DNA of 64,000 nucleotides from Taylorella equigenitalis ATCC 35865 (GTDB lineage Bacteria; Pseudomonadota; Gammaproteobacteria; Burkholderiales; Burkholderiaceae_B): NCBI RefSeq assembly GCF_000276685.1, contig NC_018108.1, positions 1,488,001 to 1,552,000 of the forward strand, read 5' to 3'. Shown piece by piece: positions 39,078 to 54,457 of this stretch (position 1 is its first letter; each line of letters starts with the position of its first letter). The notes under the pieces were generated by a model. It saw only the letters and a program-made list of their open reading frames with translations, ran no database searches and was not told where the DNA came from. The position numbers and the translations under genes were made by a program.

Positions 39078-39451
39078 TAAAAATATTTAGAACAAATTTC
39101 GAATAATTCCTTTTGTTCTTTATCCATTTCTAATAATACTTTTTGCTCTAGTTTTTGGTCAGGTAGCATTATTGTGATCTGATACATATTCTGAGCGAGT
39201 TCAGAAGCACGAGTTGTGGAAATCTTTGATTTTTCTTTGTCTAAGGCATATTCTAAGGTTTTTAAAATTGAATATGCAGCAAATACTATGCTTATATGAG
39301 CTCTAATCCTGCTCTCGTTCCTATGATATGTTGGGCGAATTTTTAAATCAGTCTTTGACATTCTGAACGCACGCTTAATTTGCCAAAGTTGACCATAATG
39401 CTCCAGTAACTCACTGTCGGTAAGTTTAGTGTTGCTTCTATAGCCTTTCAT
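39077..39451 (-). pseudogene. Transposase C-terminal fragment, IS1634-like
   Basis: 124 residues that match the end of IS1634/IS4-type DDE transposases: HYGQLWQIKRAFRMSKTDL, RPTYHRNESRIRAHI, then a helical tail. The glutamate-bearing YxxR-like region is present but the N-terminal two thirds, including the catalytic aspartates, are absent. The front is joined directly to a broken rhs fragment. It cannot be active alone. Confidence 0.75.
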
Positions 39452-39504
39452 CTGTTTCGTTAAAGCTCTTTACATCACCATCAGCCCATCTTTGGCTCAG
39501 TATC

Positions 39505-39810
39505 TTATTTTGAATCGATTTGATCTCGTTCATAGTCTACGATTCGCTCTTTATCAAGCAACATCCCATGAAGATGACCTGATCCATATATTAAATAATC
39601 AACCTCTTTTCCATCTAGCCTTACTGTTTTGATAAGATTAGATAGCCTACCGAGCACATCATATCTATAGCCAACTTCATGATTAAGGGCATCAACACGT
39701 GATTCAATTCGACCTGCAGGGTTATATTTATAACGTGTCTCACGATCAAGCCCGTCAATGAACTTAAGTAGACGACCTTCAGCATCGTGATCTAGGTATA
39801 CAGGATTGGT
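39505..39810 (-). pseudogene. Decayed rhs core fragment (third orphan module)
   Basis: About 100 codons matching the other rhs copies, beginning at the same break point (TAA then ACC AAT CCT) and reading through RYDVLGRLS. It then jumps directly to NLIKTVRLDGKEVDY, so roughly 110 codons are deleted between two similar sequences. It continues to YERD and ends in QIDSK at TAA 39505-39507, where transposon-derived DNA begins. The tip domain and immunity gene of this module are lost. Confidence 0.8.
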
Positions 39811-40358
39811 TTAGGTTTTATTTAGTTTGGCAATGTTAAAGAATAAAGTCCAAAACCCTTAGTTTGAAATTAGAGGGCGTTGAGTTTAAATATTAATGAT
39901 TACTTAGGCAATGGTTAAGGTAATTTTAGTATCTGATAGAACTTTTCGTTTTTTCAAAAATCCAACGCCTTATCATAAAGAAGTTACACTTCAAAAATTA
40001 TTTACAATCTCCTTCATTAAAAATTGAAAATTTACTCTAAATTATCTACAGTCTCTAAGCCTCAAATGGTGGGAATATTTTATCGATCAATACTTTATTT
40101 CTAGCATCTATCTTCACTCCCTATTCTTTGTTAATCAATAATTTTGGAGTAATTATGTATGCACACTTTTCTATGCATGACAAACATAAATCTAGTGTAA
40201 GGTAGTTTTAAAATACTAATTATCGTTAGTTTCATAACCGATTGTCGATAATGGAAATCATAATGAATTGTCAAAACTCCATTAAATAATATCCAACAGA
40301 GAATTAAAATAATTCTTCATATAATGCATAGAAGGTAAATCACACTATATAAGTTTTT
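39811..40358. other. Gene-free stretch with rhs leader copy 1
   Basis: The first 125 bp (39811-39935) are the orphan leader shared with 42984-43105 and 46307-46420. It carries TGGCAATG at 39828 and a mutated second copy (AGGCAATG) near 39909. The rest, to 40358, is AT-rich and without a credible ORF; it includes TTATTTACAA, also present near 43165. Confidence 0.7.
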
Positions 40359-40751
40359 TTAGTTAAAAAGAGCCACATCAGCTATACCATAATCAATAAT
40401 AAATAAATCACTATGTCTTATCTTCATACCTCTACCATGCTCCCTGTCTTCTGAAACCCAAAACTGAATTCCAAACACCAAATCTTCTTCATCAAGTTCT
40501 GACAAAATATTTATACGCAACAATTGAACTTCAGCACTAGGGAGTTCAACTTTGATTCTTGCTTTAGCAAGGGCTAGCCAATTATCTGATCTCTCTATAA
40601 AATTCCATATTCTAAGTTGATTTTCCTTACTAATTTCCTGGTAAGCCGATTCTAAATCATCGGAAATACTTAAAAATATTTCATTTTCTTCTTGAGGAAT
40701 ATCAATTGACATTTCAAATTCATTGCTCTCATTCAAAATTATTGGCATCAT
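40359..40751 (-). CDS. Putative immunity protein for orphan module 1
   Basis: A 130-residue acidic protein starting at ATG 40751 after AGGGTAG, 18 nt past the stop of the WHH-tipped Rhs module. No signal peptide or TM segment, so cytosolic. It contains alternating hydrophobic strands and a C-terminal motif, RHSDLFIIDYGIADVALFN-like. The immunity role is inferred only from position directly behind a toxin tip, size and acidity; the family was not recognised with confidence. Confidence 0.6.
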   Translation of the reverse strand: MMPIILNESNEFEMSIDIPQEENEIFLSISDDLESAYQEISKENQLRIWNFIERSDNWLALAKARIKVELPSAEVQLLRINILSELDEEDLVFGIQFWVSEDREHGRGMKIRHSDLFIIDYGIADVALFN

Positions 40752-40769
40752 AACTACCCTTTTAAATAA

Positions 40770-42983
40770 TTAATTTGTACACTTACCTTTATTAAGTTCA
40801 TCTGCTTTCTGTTTTGCTTCTCTTGTATCGTATTTGACACCATGATGTTTTTCATACTCACTTACTGAACCACTGTGAGGATAAGTAGCCTCATGATCTG
40901 CAGTAGTAACTAATTGCATTTTGGCTTCATTTGTTACTGGGTTATAGTCTACATGGTGCCAAGTTACATCACCATATTTTAGTCTGTGAGCATTTCTAGT
41001 AGCGTTACCACTCTTTCCAAATAACTCTGCCAATTTATTTGCTTCTGCAAAATCACGGCCCCTACTCCCTTGTAACTTAATAACTACTTCCTTAATCACT
41101 TTATTTGGCGGAAAGGTTACTGGCTGATATGATAACCCCCATGGATCCACCCATTCCACAGGGTTAGGAGCATATTGATATAGGTTTATGCCACCCAACA
41201 ATCCTATCGGGTCTAAGGATATATATCTACCAATCTCTGAGTCATAGTACCGGAAGGTATTGTAGTGAAGCTCACTTTCTGCATCAAAGTACTGACCTTG
41301 GAATCTATGATTGTTTATTACACCATCATCAGACACAGGAGCTGAGATTATCGTATCTCCCCATGCCTTAGATTGTGCCTCCCACACCACCTCTTGATCT
41401 GCGTTCATCAGGATCTGTGGAGTGCCTATTTGATCATTCACATAGTGATATACGGCTGGACTACTACTGCCTGCCCCTCCAGAACCACCGCCTAAGCTGC
41501 CATAGCCAAGACCTACAGCAGCAGAATTCGTATACTGCACAAGTGGTACAAACTCTCCATCCTCATACAAGTACTGAACTTCTGATCTTAGCTTTCTTAT
41601 CTCTGAGTGTGCATCCTTTCTTATCTGAGCCTGAACTGCTAACTGCTCCCCAATCCTATCCTCAGAGGCAATGGTCAGACCATACCAGTCATAAAGCGTC
41701 TGCTCTAATACCTCTTTAGTCCTTACATCTACTACTCTCTTGCCTATCCTTCTGCCAAACACATCATAGCGGTACTGGGTATCAAGCCTACTTCCTGCTC
41801 TAGCTCCTCTAAATGTAGAAGACTTCATCTGATTGAATCCATCCCAATCAAATGTCTGTATTCCCTTAGCACTCTCTTTTTTGATTAAATTGCCTCTTTG
41901 GTCATAATCAAAGTGTGAGCCTGCAATGTGCCTTAGCAAATTGCCCATCACTTTAGATATGCCACTAGGAAGTGTATTCTCTACTTGATGATGATATGTG
42001 CTTAAAGCACTATGCTCTTTACTTAAGATATTGTGTGCTGGGTCAAAGCTAAAGGTCTCCTCTCCCAATGGTCCCTTAGCATTGATTAGTCTTCCTATCG
42101 GGTCATAACGATAGCTAAGCTCTCCTTTGCGACTATCTTTAATGTTGATTAACTGATTGGCTCCATCGTACTGATAGTCTCGATTTAGTATGCATTTCTT
42201 AACGTATTTGCCACTTTGTGTGTGTTGATTAGCTAGACGACCTGCTGCATCATATGCTGTGGTCTGAAGCATATCCTGAGCCCAATGGCGTTTTACTTCA
42301 CGGTGATTGTCATCTCGTTCATAGTCAACGATTCGCTCTTTATCAAGCAACATCCCATGAAGATGACCTGATCCATATCTTAAATAATCAACCTCTTTTC
42401 CATCTGGCCTTACTGTTTTGATTAGGTTAGATAGCTCATCGTATTCAAATCTCCATAGCTTGGTGACATGATGATCAAAGATGTCGTATGAGTGAATCTC
42501 TCTTAACACATTACCTAATGCATCAAGCTCAAACTGATTCTCTGATGTTGGGTTTTTCGCTAACGTGAGTCGCCCATTTAAGTCATAGTCATATTCACGG
42601 ACCTCATCTGCACTAGTGGTCTTAGTCATACGACCCATAATGTCGTACTGGAAGCTTAGGGTCTGATCTACAAACGTAACACTATCTAAACGCCCTGTTA
42701 ACTTGTTGACCTGATAACGCTTCTCTTTACCGTCAAACCCTCTTTCATAAACAAGCCTACTAAGCGGATCATACTCAAAGAGGTATTTGTCATTGTTTTC
42801 ATTGATAAGCTTAGATAACCTACCAAGCACATCGTATCTATAGCCTACTTCATTATTAAGGGCATCGAAGCGTGTTTCAATTCGACCTGCAGGGTTATAT
42901 TCATATCGTGTCTCACGATCAAGCCCGTCTATGAACTTAAGTAGACGCCCTTCAGCATCATGCTCTAGGTATACAGGGTTGGT
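40770..42983 (-). CDS. Orphan Rhs module 1: core end plus WHH nuclease tip
   Basis: The open frame runs from just after TAA 42984-42986 to 40770. There is no ATG; the first usable start is GTG 42828-42830 (VLGRLSKL), giving 686 residues, so it may be silent. The core is YD repeats ([16 protein letters not shown]) ending in [17 protein letters not shown] and VDPWG. The 120-residue tip contains VTWHHVDYNPVTNEAKMQLV and HSG, typical of HNH/Endo VII nucleases of the WHH group. The core is nearly identical to those of module 2 and the main gene. It would need recombination into the VgrG-Rhs gene, or chance translation, to be made. Confidence 0.8.
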   Translation of the reverse strand, partial: TNPVYLEHDAEGRLLKFIDGLDRETRYEYNPAGRIETRFDALNNEVGYRYDVLGRLSKLINENNDKYLFEYDPLSRLVYERGFDGKEKRYQVNKLTGRLDSVTFVDQTLSFQYDIMGRMTKTTSADEVREYDYDLNGRLTLAKNPTSENQFELDALGNVLREIHSYDIFDHHVTKLWRFEYDELSNLIKTVRPDGKEVDYLRYGSGHLHGMLLDKERIVDYERDDNHREVKRHWAQDMLQTTAYDAAGRLANQHTQSGKYVKKCILNRDYQYDGANQLINIKDSRKGELSYRYDPIGRLINAKGPLGEETFSFDPAHNILSKEHSALSTYHHQVENTLPSGISKVMGNLLRHIAGSHFDYDQRGNLIKKESAKGIQTFDWDGFNQMKSSTFRGARAGSRLDTQYRYDVFGRRIGKRVVDVRTKEVLEQTLYDWYGLTIASEDRIGEQLAVQAQIRKDAHSEIRKLRSEVQYLYEDGEFVPLVQYTNSAAVGLGYGSLGGGSGGAGSSSPAVYHYVNDQIGTPQILMNADQEVVWEAQSKAWGDTIISAPVSDDGVINNHRFQGQYFDAESELHYNTFRYYDSEIGRYISLDPIGLLGGINLYQYAPNPVEWVDPWGLSYQPVTFPPNKVIKEVVIKLQGSRGRDFAEANKLAELFGKSGNATRNAHRLKYGDVTWHHVDYNPVTNEAKMQLVTTADHEATYPHSGSVSEYEKHHGVKYDTREAKQKADELNKGKCTN

Positions 42984-43105
42984 TTATGTTTTATTTACTT
43001 TGGCAATGTTAAGGAATAAAGTCCAAAACCCTTAGTTTGAAATTAGAGGGGGTTGAGTTTAAATATTAATGATTACTTTGGCAATGGTTAAAAGATTAAT
43101 GGTTA
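42984..43105 (-). repeat. Rhs orphan leader, copy 2
   Basis: A conserved block upstream of the orphan core, shared with 39811-39935 and 46307-46420. It holds two direct copies of CATTGCCAAAGTAA (minus strand) with TGGCAATG cores at 43001 and 43079. The core-side edge always carries TAA directly before the rhs frame. DNA from here to 43235 has no ORF. Confidence 0.8.
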
Positions 43106-43235
43106 TTGAAAAAAATTCGCTTTTCTCAAAATCAACAACCAATCAAAAGTAATCTTAGCTTTAAATATTATTTACAATATCCATATTTAACATTTGTGCT
43201 TTCACACAAAATAATTTACAGTCTGAAATTTAATA

Positions 43236-44003
43236 TTATTCACCATACTCTTTCAAAAATTTAACTAGAACTTTTTCTACAAATTCTTTCATATTTTTAG
43301 CTTGTTTTTTAACCTGAGGGGGGTTAAACTCATGAGCAAAAATTGAAACTCTATTGTTGTCACTATCGTACAATATCTTATCTCCATCAGCATATAGCCC
43401 AAACTCACCTAGTACAATATACTCTCTATTTTCATATGTGAAAGTATCTAAATTATCAAAGTCAATATTTACACTTTCAAATTCAAGAAGCGAAATATTT
43501 TTAAAAAACTCCTTGAGATCTTCGGGAAAATTTGTAGACAATTCCTTTTCTTTGGATAAAATATCACGAAGTGATTTGCCGACTTCAATTCTAGAATCCT
43601 CATCAAAAGAACCTGATATTTGGTTAAATAACTTGGGATAGGTTTGATTTAGATAAGAAAAATTATTCGTTATATTTTGAATAAACTTATTACGTTTTGC
43701 ACTAAGTTTATTTCGAAAACTATCAGATTCCTTTTCATAATTTAATTTGTACCTGTCTGACCAAGAAAATTCAACATTTTTTGACTTTAACCAATTAGAA
43801 ACAGCAATTTGTCCGTAATAAATATTTCTAGCATCGCAAAAGCTTTTGGATGGTTTTAACTTTAAATAACTTGTTCTTCCACAAATATCCTCAATACATC
43901 CCGCATTTTCTGATACCCATATTTTCCATTGTTCTGTTGACAACTTACCTTCAACAAGTTTTGTAAACGTATCAATAACTTCTTGTTCATTCATATTATT
44001 CAT
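43236..44003 (-). CDS. Putative immunity protein for orphan module 2 (SUKH-like C-terminus)
   Basis: 255 residues, no signal or TM. The N-terminal half begins with LSTEQWKIWVSENAG and ICGRTSYLKLKPSK and is helical. The C-terminal half (FPEDLKEFFKNISLLEF, then IVLGEFGLYADGDKILYD) has the look of SMI1/KNR4 (SUKH) immunity proteins. It follows the HNH-tipped Rhs module by 125 bp. The start is ATG 44003 or 43994. The immunity role is inferred from position and fold resemblance. Confidence 0.6.
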   Translation of the reverse strand: MNNMNEQEVIDTFTKLVEGKLSTEQWKIWVSENAGCIEDICGRTSYLKLKPSKSFCDARNIYYGQIAVSNWLKSKNVEFSWSDRYKLNYEKESDSFRNKLSAKRNKFIQNITNNFSYLNQTYPKLFNQISGSFDEDSRIEVGKSLRDILSKEKELSTNFPEDLKEFFKNISLLEFESVNIDFDNLDTFTYENREYIVLGEFGLYADGDKILYDSDNNRVSIFAHEFNPPQVKKQAKNMKEFVEKVLVKFLKEYGE

Positions 44004-44087
44004 TTCCTATAATTTTCATATATACATTAATATCTAAGACAACATTAGGGTACATGTAAAAGTTAAAACCCTACTCAATTTTTAAAT

Positions 44088-44130
44088 GATTAAACTTAAT
44101 TAAGTCACTTTTGATTAATTAAGTTTAATC
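44088..44130. repeat. Perfect 16-bp inverted repeat at the toxin/immunity junction of module 2
   Basis: GATTAAACTTAATTAA (44088-44103) and its exact complement TTAATTAAGTTTAATC (44115-44130) flank 11 bases and reach into the TGA of the module 2 tip. It would form a hairpin between tip and immunity gene. No T run follows in either direction. Confidence 0.85.
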
Positions 44131-46306
44131 ACCATGATTTCACACTTTTTAAAATTTTTAGTAATTTTGAACCAGTGTGCCTAAAGGAATCCATGGATTC
44201 ATGAGCCCACGGGTTTGATATAGTTAAGTTCCAACCTTCATGGGCTTTATCTGTTCCCAATCGTTGAGGCAGATAAGTATGGTGTAATTCGAGAGAAACG
44301 TCCTTTTCCTTTATTCCATTTTTAGTTTCTATTCGAACCCTACATTTAGGGGCTTTTCCTTTATTCATCCTATTTATATTCCTTTCAGAATACTTATGAG
44401 AATTAATTTTAGCTTCATTTTTCCACAACCTTGATCTGGCCGATTTCCAGCGTATCCATCCCCATGGATCCACCCATTCCACAGGGTTAGGTGCATATTG
44501 ATAGTTATTCAACCCACCCAATAATCCTATCAGATCCAGTGAAATGAACCTACCAATCTCAGGGTCATAGTAGCGGAAGGTATTATAGTGAAGCTCACTT
44601 TCTGCATCAAAGTACTGACCTTGGAATCTATGATTGTTTATTACACCATCATCAGACACAGGAGCTGAGATTATCGTATCTCCCCATGCCTTAGCTTGTG
44701 CCTCCCACACCACCTCTTGTTCTGCATTCATCAGAATTTGTGGAGTGCCTATTTGATCATTCACATAGTGATATACGGCTGGACTACTACTGCCTGCCCC
44801 TCCAGAACCACCACCGAAGCTGCCATAGCCAAGACCCACGGTAGCAGAGTTCGTATACTGCACAAGTGGTACAAACTCTCCATCCTCATACAAGTACTGA
44901 ACTTCTGAGCTTAACTTTCTTTTCTCTGAGCCTGATTCTTTTCTTATCTGAGCCTGAACTGCTAACTGCTCCCCAATCCTATCCTCAGATGCAATAGTTA
45001 AACCATCCCAGTCATAAAGCGTCTGCTCTAATACCTCTTTAGTCCTTACATCTACTACTCGCTTACCTATCCTTCTACCAAACACATCATAGCGGTACTG
45101 GGTATCAAGCCTACTTCCTGCTCTAGCTCCTCTAAATGTAGAAGACTTCATCTGATTGAATCCATCCCAATCAAATGTCTGTATTCCCTTAGCACTCTCT
45201 TTTTTGATTAAATTGCCTCTTTGGTCATAATCAAAGTGTGAGCCTGCAATGTGCCTTAGCAAATTGCCCATCACTTTAGATATGCCACTAGGAAGTGTAT
45301 TCTCTACTTGATGATGATATGTGCTTAAAGCACTATGCTCTTTACTTAAGATATTGTGTGCTGGGTCAAAGCTAAAGGTCTCCTCTCCCAATGGTCCCTT
45401 AGCATTGATTAGTCTTCCTATCGGGTCATAACGATAGCTAAGCTCTCCTTTGCGACTATCTTTAATGTTGATTAACTGATTGGCTCCATCGTACTGATAG
45501 TCTCGATTTAGTATGCTTTTCTTAACGTATTTACCACTTTGAGTGTGTTGATTGGCTAGACGACCTGCTGCATCATATGCTGTGGTCTGAAGCATATCCT
45601 GAGCCCAATGGCGTTTTACTTCACGGTGATTGTCATCTCGTTCATAGTCAACGATTCGCTCTTTATCAAGCAACATCCCATGAAGATGACCTGATCCATA
45701 TCTTAAATAATCAACCTCTTTTCCATCTGGCCTTACTGTTTTGATTAGGTTAGATAGCTCATCGTATTCAAATCTCCATAGCTTGGTGACATGATGATCA
45801 AAGATGTCGTATGAGTGAATCTCTCTTAACACATTACCTAATGCATCAAGCTCAAACTGATTCTCTGATGTTGGGTTTTTCGCTAACGTGAGTCGCCCAT
45901 TTAAGTCATAGTCATATTCACGGACCTCATCTGCACTAGTGGTCTTAGTCATACGACCCATAATGTCGTACTGGAAGCTTAGGGTCTGATCTACAAACGT
46001 AACACTATCTAAACGCCCTGTTAACTTGTTGACCTGATAACGCTTCTCTTTACCGTCAAACCCTCTTTCATAAACAAGCCTACTAAGCGGATCATACTCA
46101 AAGAGGTATTTGTCATTGTTTTCATTGATAAGCTTAGATAACCTACCAAGCACATCGTATCTATAGCCTACTTCATTATTAAGGGCATCAATGCGTGTTT
46201 CAATTCGACCTGCAGGGTTATATTCATATCGTGTCTCACGATCAAGCCCGTCTATGAACTTAAGTAGACGACCTTCAGCATCGTGATCTAGGTATACTGG
46301 GTTTGT
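44129..46306 (-). CDS. Orphan Rhs module 2: core end plus HNH-type nuclease tip
   Basis: Open from just after TAA 46307-46309; first usable start GTG 46151-46153, 674 residues from there, so possibly silent. The core is nearly identical to module 1. After VDPWGW the 110-residue tip has a basic front part (WKSARSRLWKNEAK), CRVRIETKNG, then LELHHTYLPQR and NPWAHESMDSFRHTG, a His-rich pattern typical of HNH/Endo VII toxins. The tip differs completely from those of module 1 and the main gene. An immunity candidate follows. Confidence 0.8.
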   Translation of the reverse strand, partial: TNPVYLDHDAEGRLLKFIDGLDRETRYEYNPAGRIETRIDALNNEVGYRYDVLGRLSKLINENNDKYLFEYDPLSRLVYERGFDGKEKRYQVNKLTGRLDSVTFVDQTLSFQYDIMGRMTKTTSADEVREYDYDLNGRLTLAKNPTSENQFELDALGNVLREIHSYDIFDHHVTKLWRFEYDELSNLIKTVRPDGKEVDYLRYGSGHLHGMLLDKERIVDYERDDNHREVKRHWAQDMLQTTAYDAAGRLANQHTQSGKYVKKSILNRDYQYDGANQLINIKDSRKGELSYRYDPIGRLINAKGPLGEETFSFDPAHNILSKEHSALSTYHHQVENTLPSGISKVMGNLLRHIAGSHFDYDQRGNLIKKESAKGIQTFDWDGFNQMKSSTFRGARAGSRLDTQYRYDVFGRRIGKRVVDVRTKEVLEQTLYDWDGLTIASEDRIGEQLAVQAQIRKESGSEKRKLSSEVQYLYEDGEFVPLVQYTNSATVGLGYGSFGGGSGGAGSSSPAVYHYVNDQIGTPQILMNAEQEVVWEAQAKAWGDTIISAPVSDDGVINNHRFQGQYFDAESELHYNTFRYYDPEIGRFISLDLIGLLGGLNNYQYAPNPVEWVDPWGWIRWKSARSRLWKNEAKINSHKYSERNINRMNKGKAPKCRVRIETKNGIKEKDVSLELHHTYLPQRLGTDKAHEGWNLTISNPWAHESMDSFRHTGSKLLKILKSVKSW

Positions 46307-46757
46307 TTATGTTTTATTTACTTTGGCAATGTTAAGGAATAAAGTTCAACACCCTCGTTGAGGTTAGAGAGTGATGGATATAAATATTAATGATTACTTT
46401 GGCTATGGTTAAGTAAATGATAGTACTTATAGCTTTTTTTATCAAATCTAGTAACTAATATAAATGAAATTTCACCTCAAATGTTATTAACCTATCTATA
46501 TTATTAAAATTTGAACATACACAAAAAAATTTTTAAACTTGAAAATTTGTTTAGGTTTTAAATTACCCTACTATAAGTCTCATTTAAATTTGATTGCAAC
46601 TCTAATATTCGCTATTCAAACTAATAAAGAGACGATATTAATTGCCAATTTTGTTAAAATGAGCAATTTTAAATTACCTTTAAAAAGACAAACAGATAAA
46701 ATTTTCAAAAATTTAACAAAAAATTGATAGATGTTACAATTTAATTAGTAATTTCTA
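46307..46757. other. Gene-free stretch with rhs leader copy 3
   Basis: Positions 46307-46420 are the third leader copy, somewhat more diverged, with TGGCAATG at 46324 and a mutated copy (TGGCTATG) near 46400. The remainder up to the immunity gene of the main module is very AT-rich and shows no supported gene; a 62-codon plus-strand frame here looks accidental. Confidence 0.7.
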
Positions 46758-47096
46758 TTAATTATCAAATAGGAATTTTAAGTGATTTTCAACCTCTAAA
46801 ATATCTATCTTTTCAATAAGCCTCAGTCTAACATAATTATTGGGCTCTATAAGTAAATCAACACAATTTGGCTCAGACAATAAATAACCACTTAATCCGT
46901 ATGGATTAAAATCTAAAAATAAGTTAGATTCTAGATAAATATCTCCTTCAGGAATTCCGCCGCTCCTCTCAGTTGTGGATCTAGTAATAATAAAGTATTG
47001 CTCAGGGACTTCATATGAATCACTAGCAAAAGACAAAATTGCACAATAGTCTTCAATTGCAAATTTCACTTCTTGTATAACTATATTTGATAACAT
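46758..47096 (-). CDS. Putative immunity protein for the main VgrG-Rhs deaminase tip
   Basis: 112 residues from ATG 47096 (MLSNIVIQEVKF); a GTG at 47111 overlapping the Rhs stop is an alternative. Acidic, soluble, beta-rich, with YFIITRSTTERS and EGDIYLESN. It begins at the stop of the toxin frame, the usual spot for a cognate immunity gene. It is loosely reminiscent of Imm10-type proteins, but that is not secure. Confidence 0.6.
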   Translation of the reverse strand: MLSNIVIQEVKFAIEDYCAILSFASDSYEVPEQYFIITRSTTERSGGIPEGDIYLESNLFLDFNPYGLSGYLLSEPNCVDLLIEPNNYVRLRLIEKIDILEVENHLKFLFDN

Positions 47097-47097
47097 T

Positions 47098-53277
<6,180 letters not shown>

Positions 53278-53281
<4 letters not shown>

Positions 53282-53463
53282 GATAGTGGCCCTTTAGTAT
53301 CGGATACTTGTGTTGTATTTGGAGAATTGGTTCTAAATTGTTCTGACCATAGCTCAGCTTCAAATAAAGCTACATCCTTTTCTATAGCTCCAGGAGCTGT
53401 CTTAAGATCAGACTGTTCTGTTAATGCTCGATGAAATCGTGTCTCTCTTAGATTTGATTCATC
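53278..53463 (-). pseudogene. Remnant of a gene upstream of vgrG-rhs
   Basis: 61 codons open from just after TAA 53464-53466 to TGA 53278-53280, which overlaps the vgrG-rhs ATG as ATGA. No start codon is available. The peptide (HRALTEQSDLKTAPGAIEKD, then ALFEAELWSEQF) belongs to no family I recognise. The stop/start overlap shows it was once the preceding gene in the operon, perhaps an adaptor or other T6SS gene, cut off by the IS21-like insertion. Confidence 0.55.
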
Positions 53464-53689
53464 TTATAGTTAACATGTAATTGAACATGGTCAAACACAA
53501 ATCCTAAACCTAATCAAATAATGTCATTAAAGTCTTTTATCATTAACAACACTGGATGCGACAATTTGAACAACTCAACAGAATAGAGATCAAACTGAAA
53601 CACATAAAGAACTACAATAATCTAACTTAAATCTATAAAGGGAATATTACAGAACGCATTTGTAAAATTTGGTAACATAAACTCTTATC

Positions 53690-54092
53690 AATGCCAATCC
53701 AAGAAGTGTGGGTAAAACTCATATAACTATGTCATTGGCTTATAGGGCAATTATGCATAAGATGAAAGTGAGGTTCATAACAGCTTCAGAACTAATGCTA
53801 CAACTCTCAAATGCATATAGAAAAGGAGAGCTTAAAAAATACATACACAAATCTGTAATGCTTCCTAGATTATTAATCATTAATGAGATAGGCTATTTGC
53901 CATTTGGGAAAGGAAGAGGAAAATCTGTTTTTTGAAGTTATATCCAGAAGATATGAGAAGGGAAGCATTATGATGACAAGCAACCTACCATTTAGACAAT
54001 GGACAAATGTACTAGTCTCAGATCATGTACTAACGTCAGCGGTACTGGTCAGAGTACTGCCAGATGGTACAAATGATGGGTCAAAGTTTTAA
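53690..54092 (+). pseudogene. IstB-like ATPase remnant (IS21 family)
   Basis: Two overlapping frames together spell the IstB core: SVGKTHITMSLAYRAI (Walker A end), VRFITASELMLQLSNAYRKG, RLLIINEIGYLPFG (Walker B, with Asn where Asp is usual), then in the next frame EEENLFFEVISRRYEKGSI and MMTSNLPFRQW. A frameshift near 53920 and the missing N-terminus and istA make it non-functional. It marks the right edge of the Rhs island. Confidence 0.8.
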
Positions 54093-54394
54093 GCTTAAGG
54101 ATAAAAATAAAATTGGTATAGTGCCAAAAGTAGTTAGTTAAATTATGGAAAGTGGGGTCTGCTTTGAATCAATTTATCATCATGTTTGAGGATAGAATTA
54201 CAAAGTACCTATAAACCATTTACACAAAAAACGTTACAGGCTCACTGATTAAGGAATCACAATTAATTCCTTTACTATTTTTATTATTAAAAAGTTTTAA
54301 TGACTTTTCATTAATCAAACCAACCAATCTAATGGTATCCTCTTTTATTTTTTTGTATTCATTTTAAAACAATATCCTTCCACTAATTCATTGC
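54093..54394. other. AT-rich gap between IstB remnant and cstA operon
   Basis: No supported gene. It contains a further TTAAGCTTAA palindrome near 54090-54100 and no recognisable transposon end that I could confirm. Confidence 0.5.
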
Positions 54395-54428
54395 AAAAAA
54401 AGACCCAACTCTAATACCTAGAGTCGGG
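54395..54428 (-). terminator. Intrinsic terminator after cstA-ybdD
   Basis: Minus strand: CCCGACTCTA (54419-54428) pairs with TAGAGTTGGG (54404-54413) around a 5-nt loop with one G-U pair, followed by TC and seven T. Confidence 0.9.
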
Positions 54429-54457
54429 ACTTAATCAGTGCTTACCGCTAATTCATA

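Noticed and set aside
46539-46727. 62-codon plus-strand ORF between rhs module 2 and the immunity gene
   Set aside because: Very AT-rich, no SD, Lys/Asn/Leu-biased without any family pattern; it lies in non-coding spacer on the opposite strand to the island genes.
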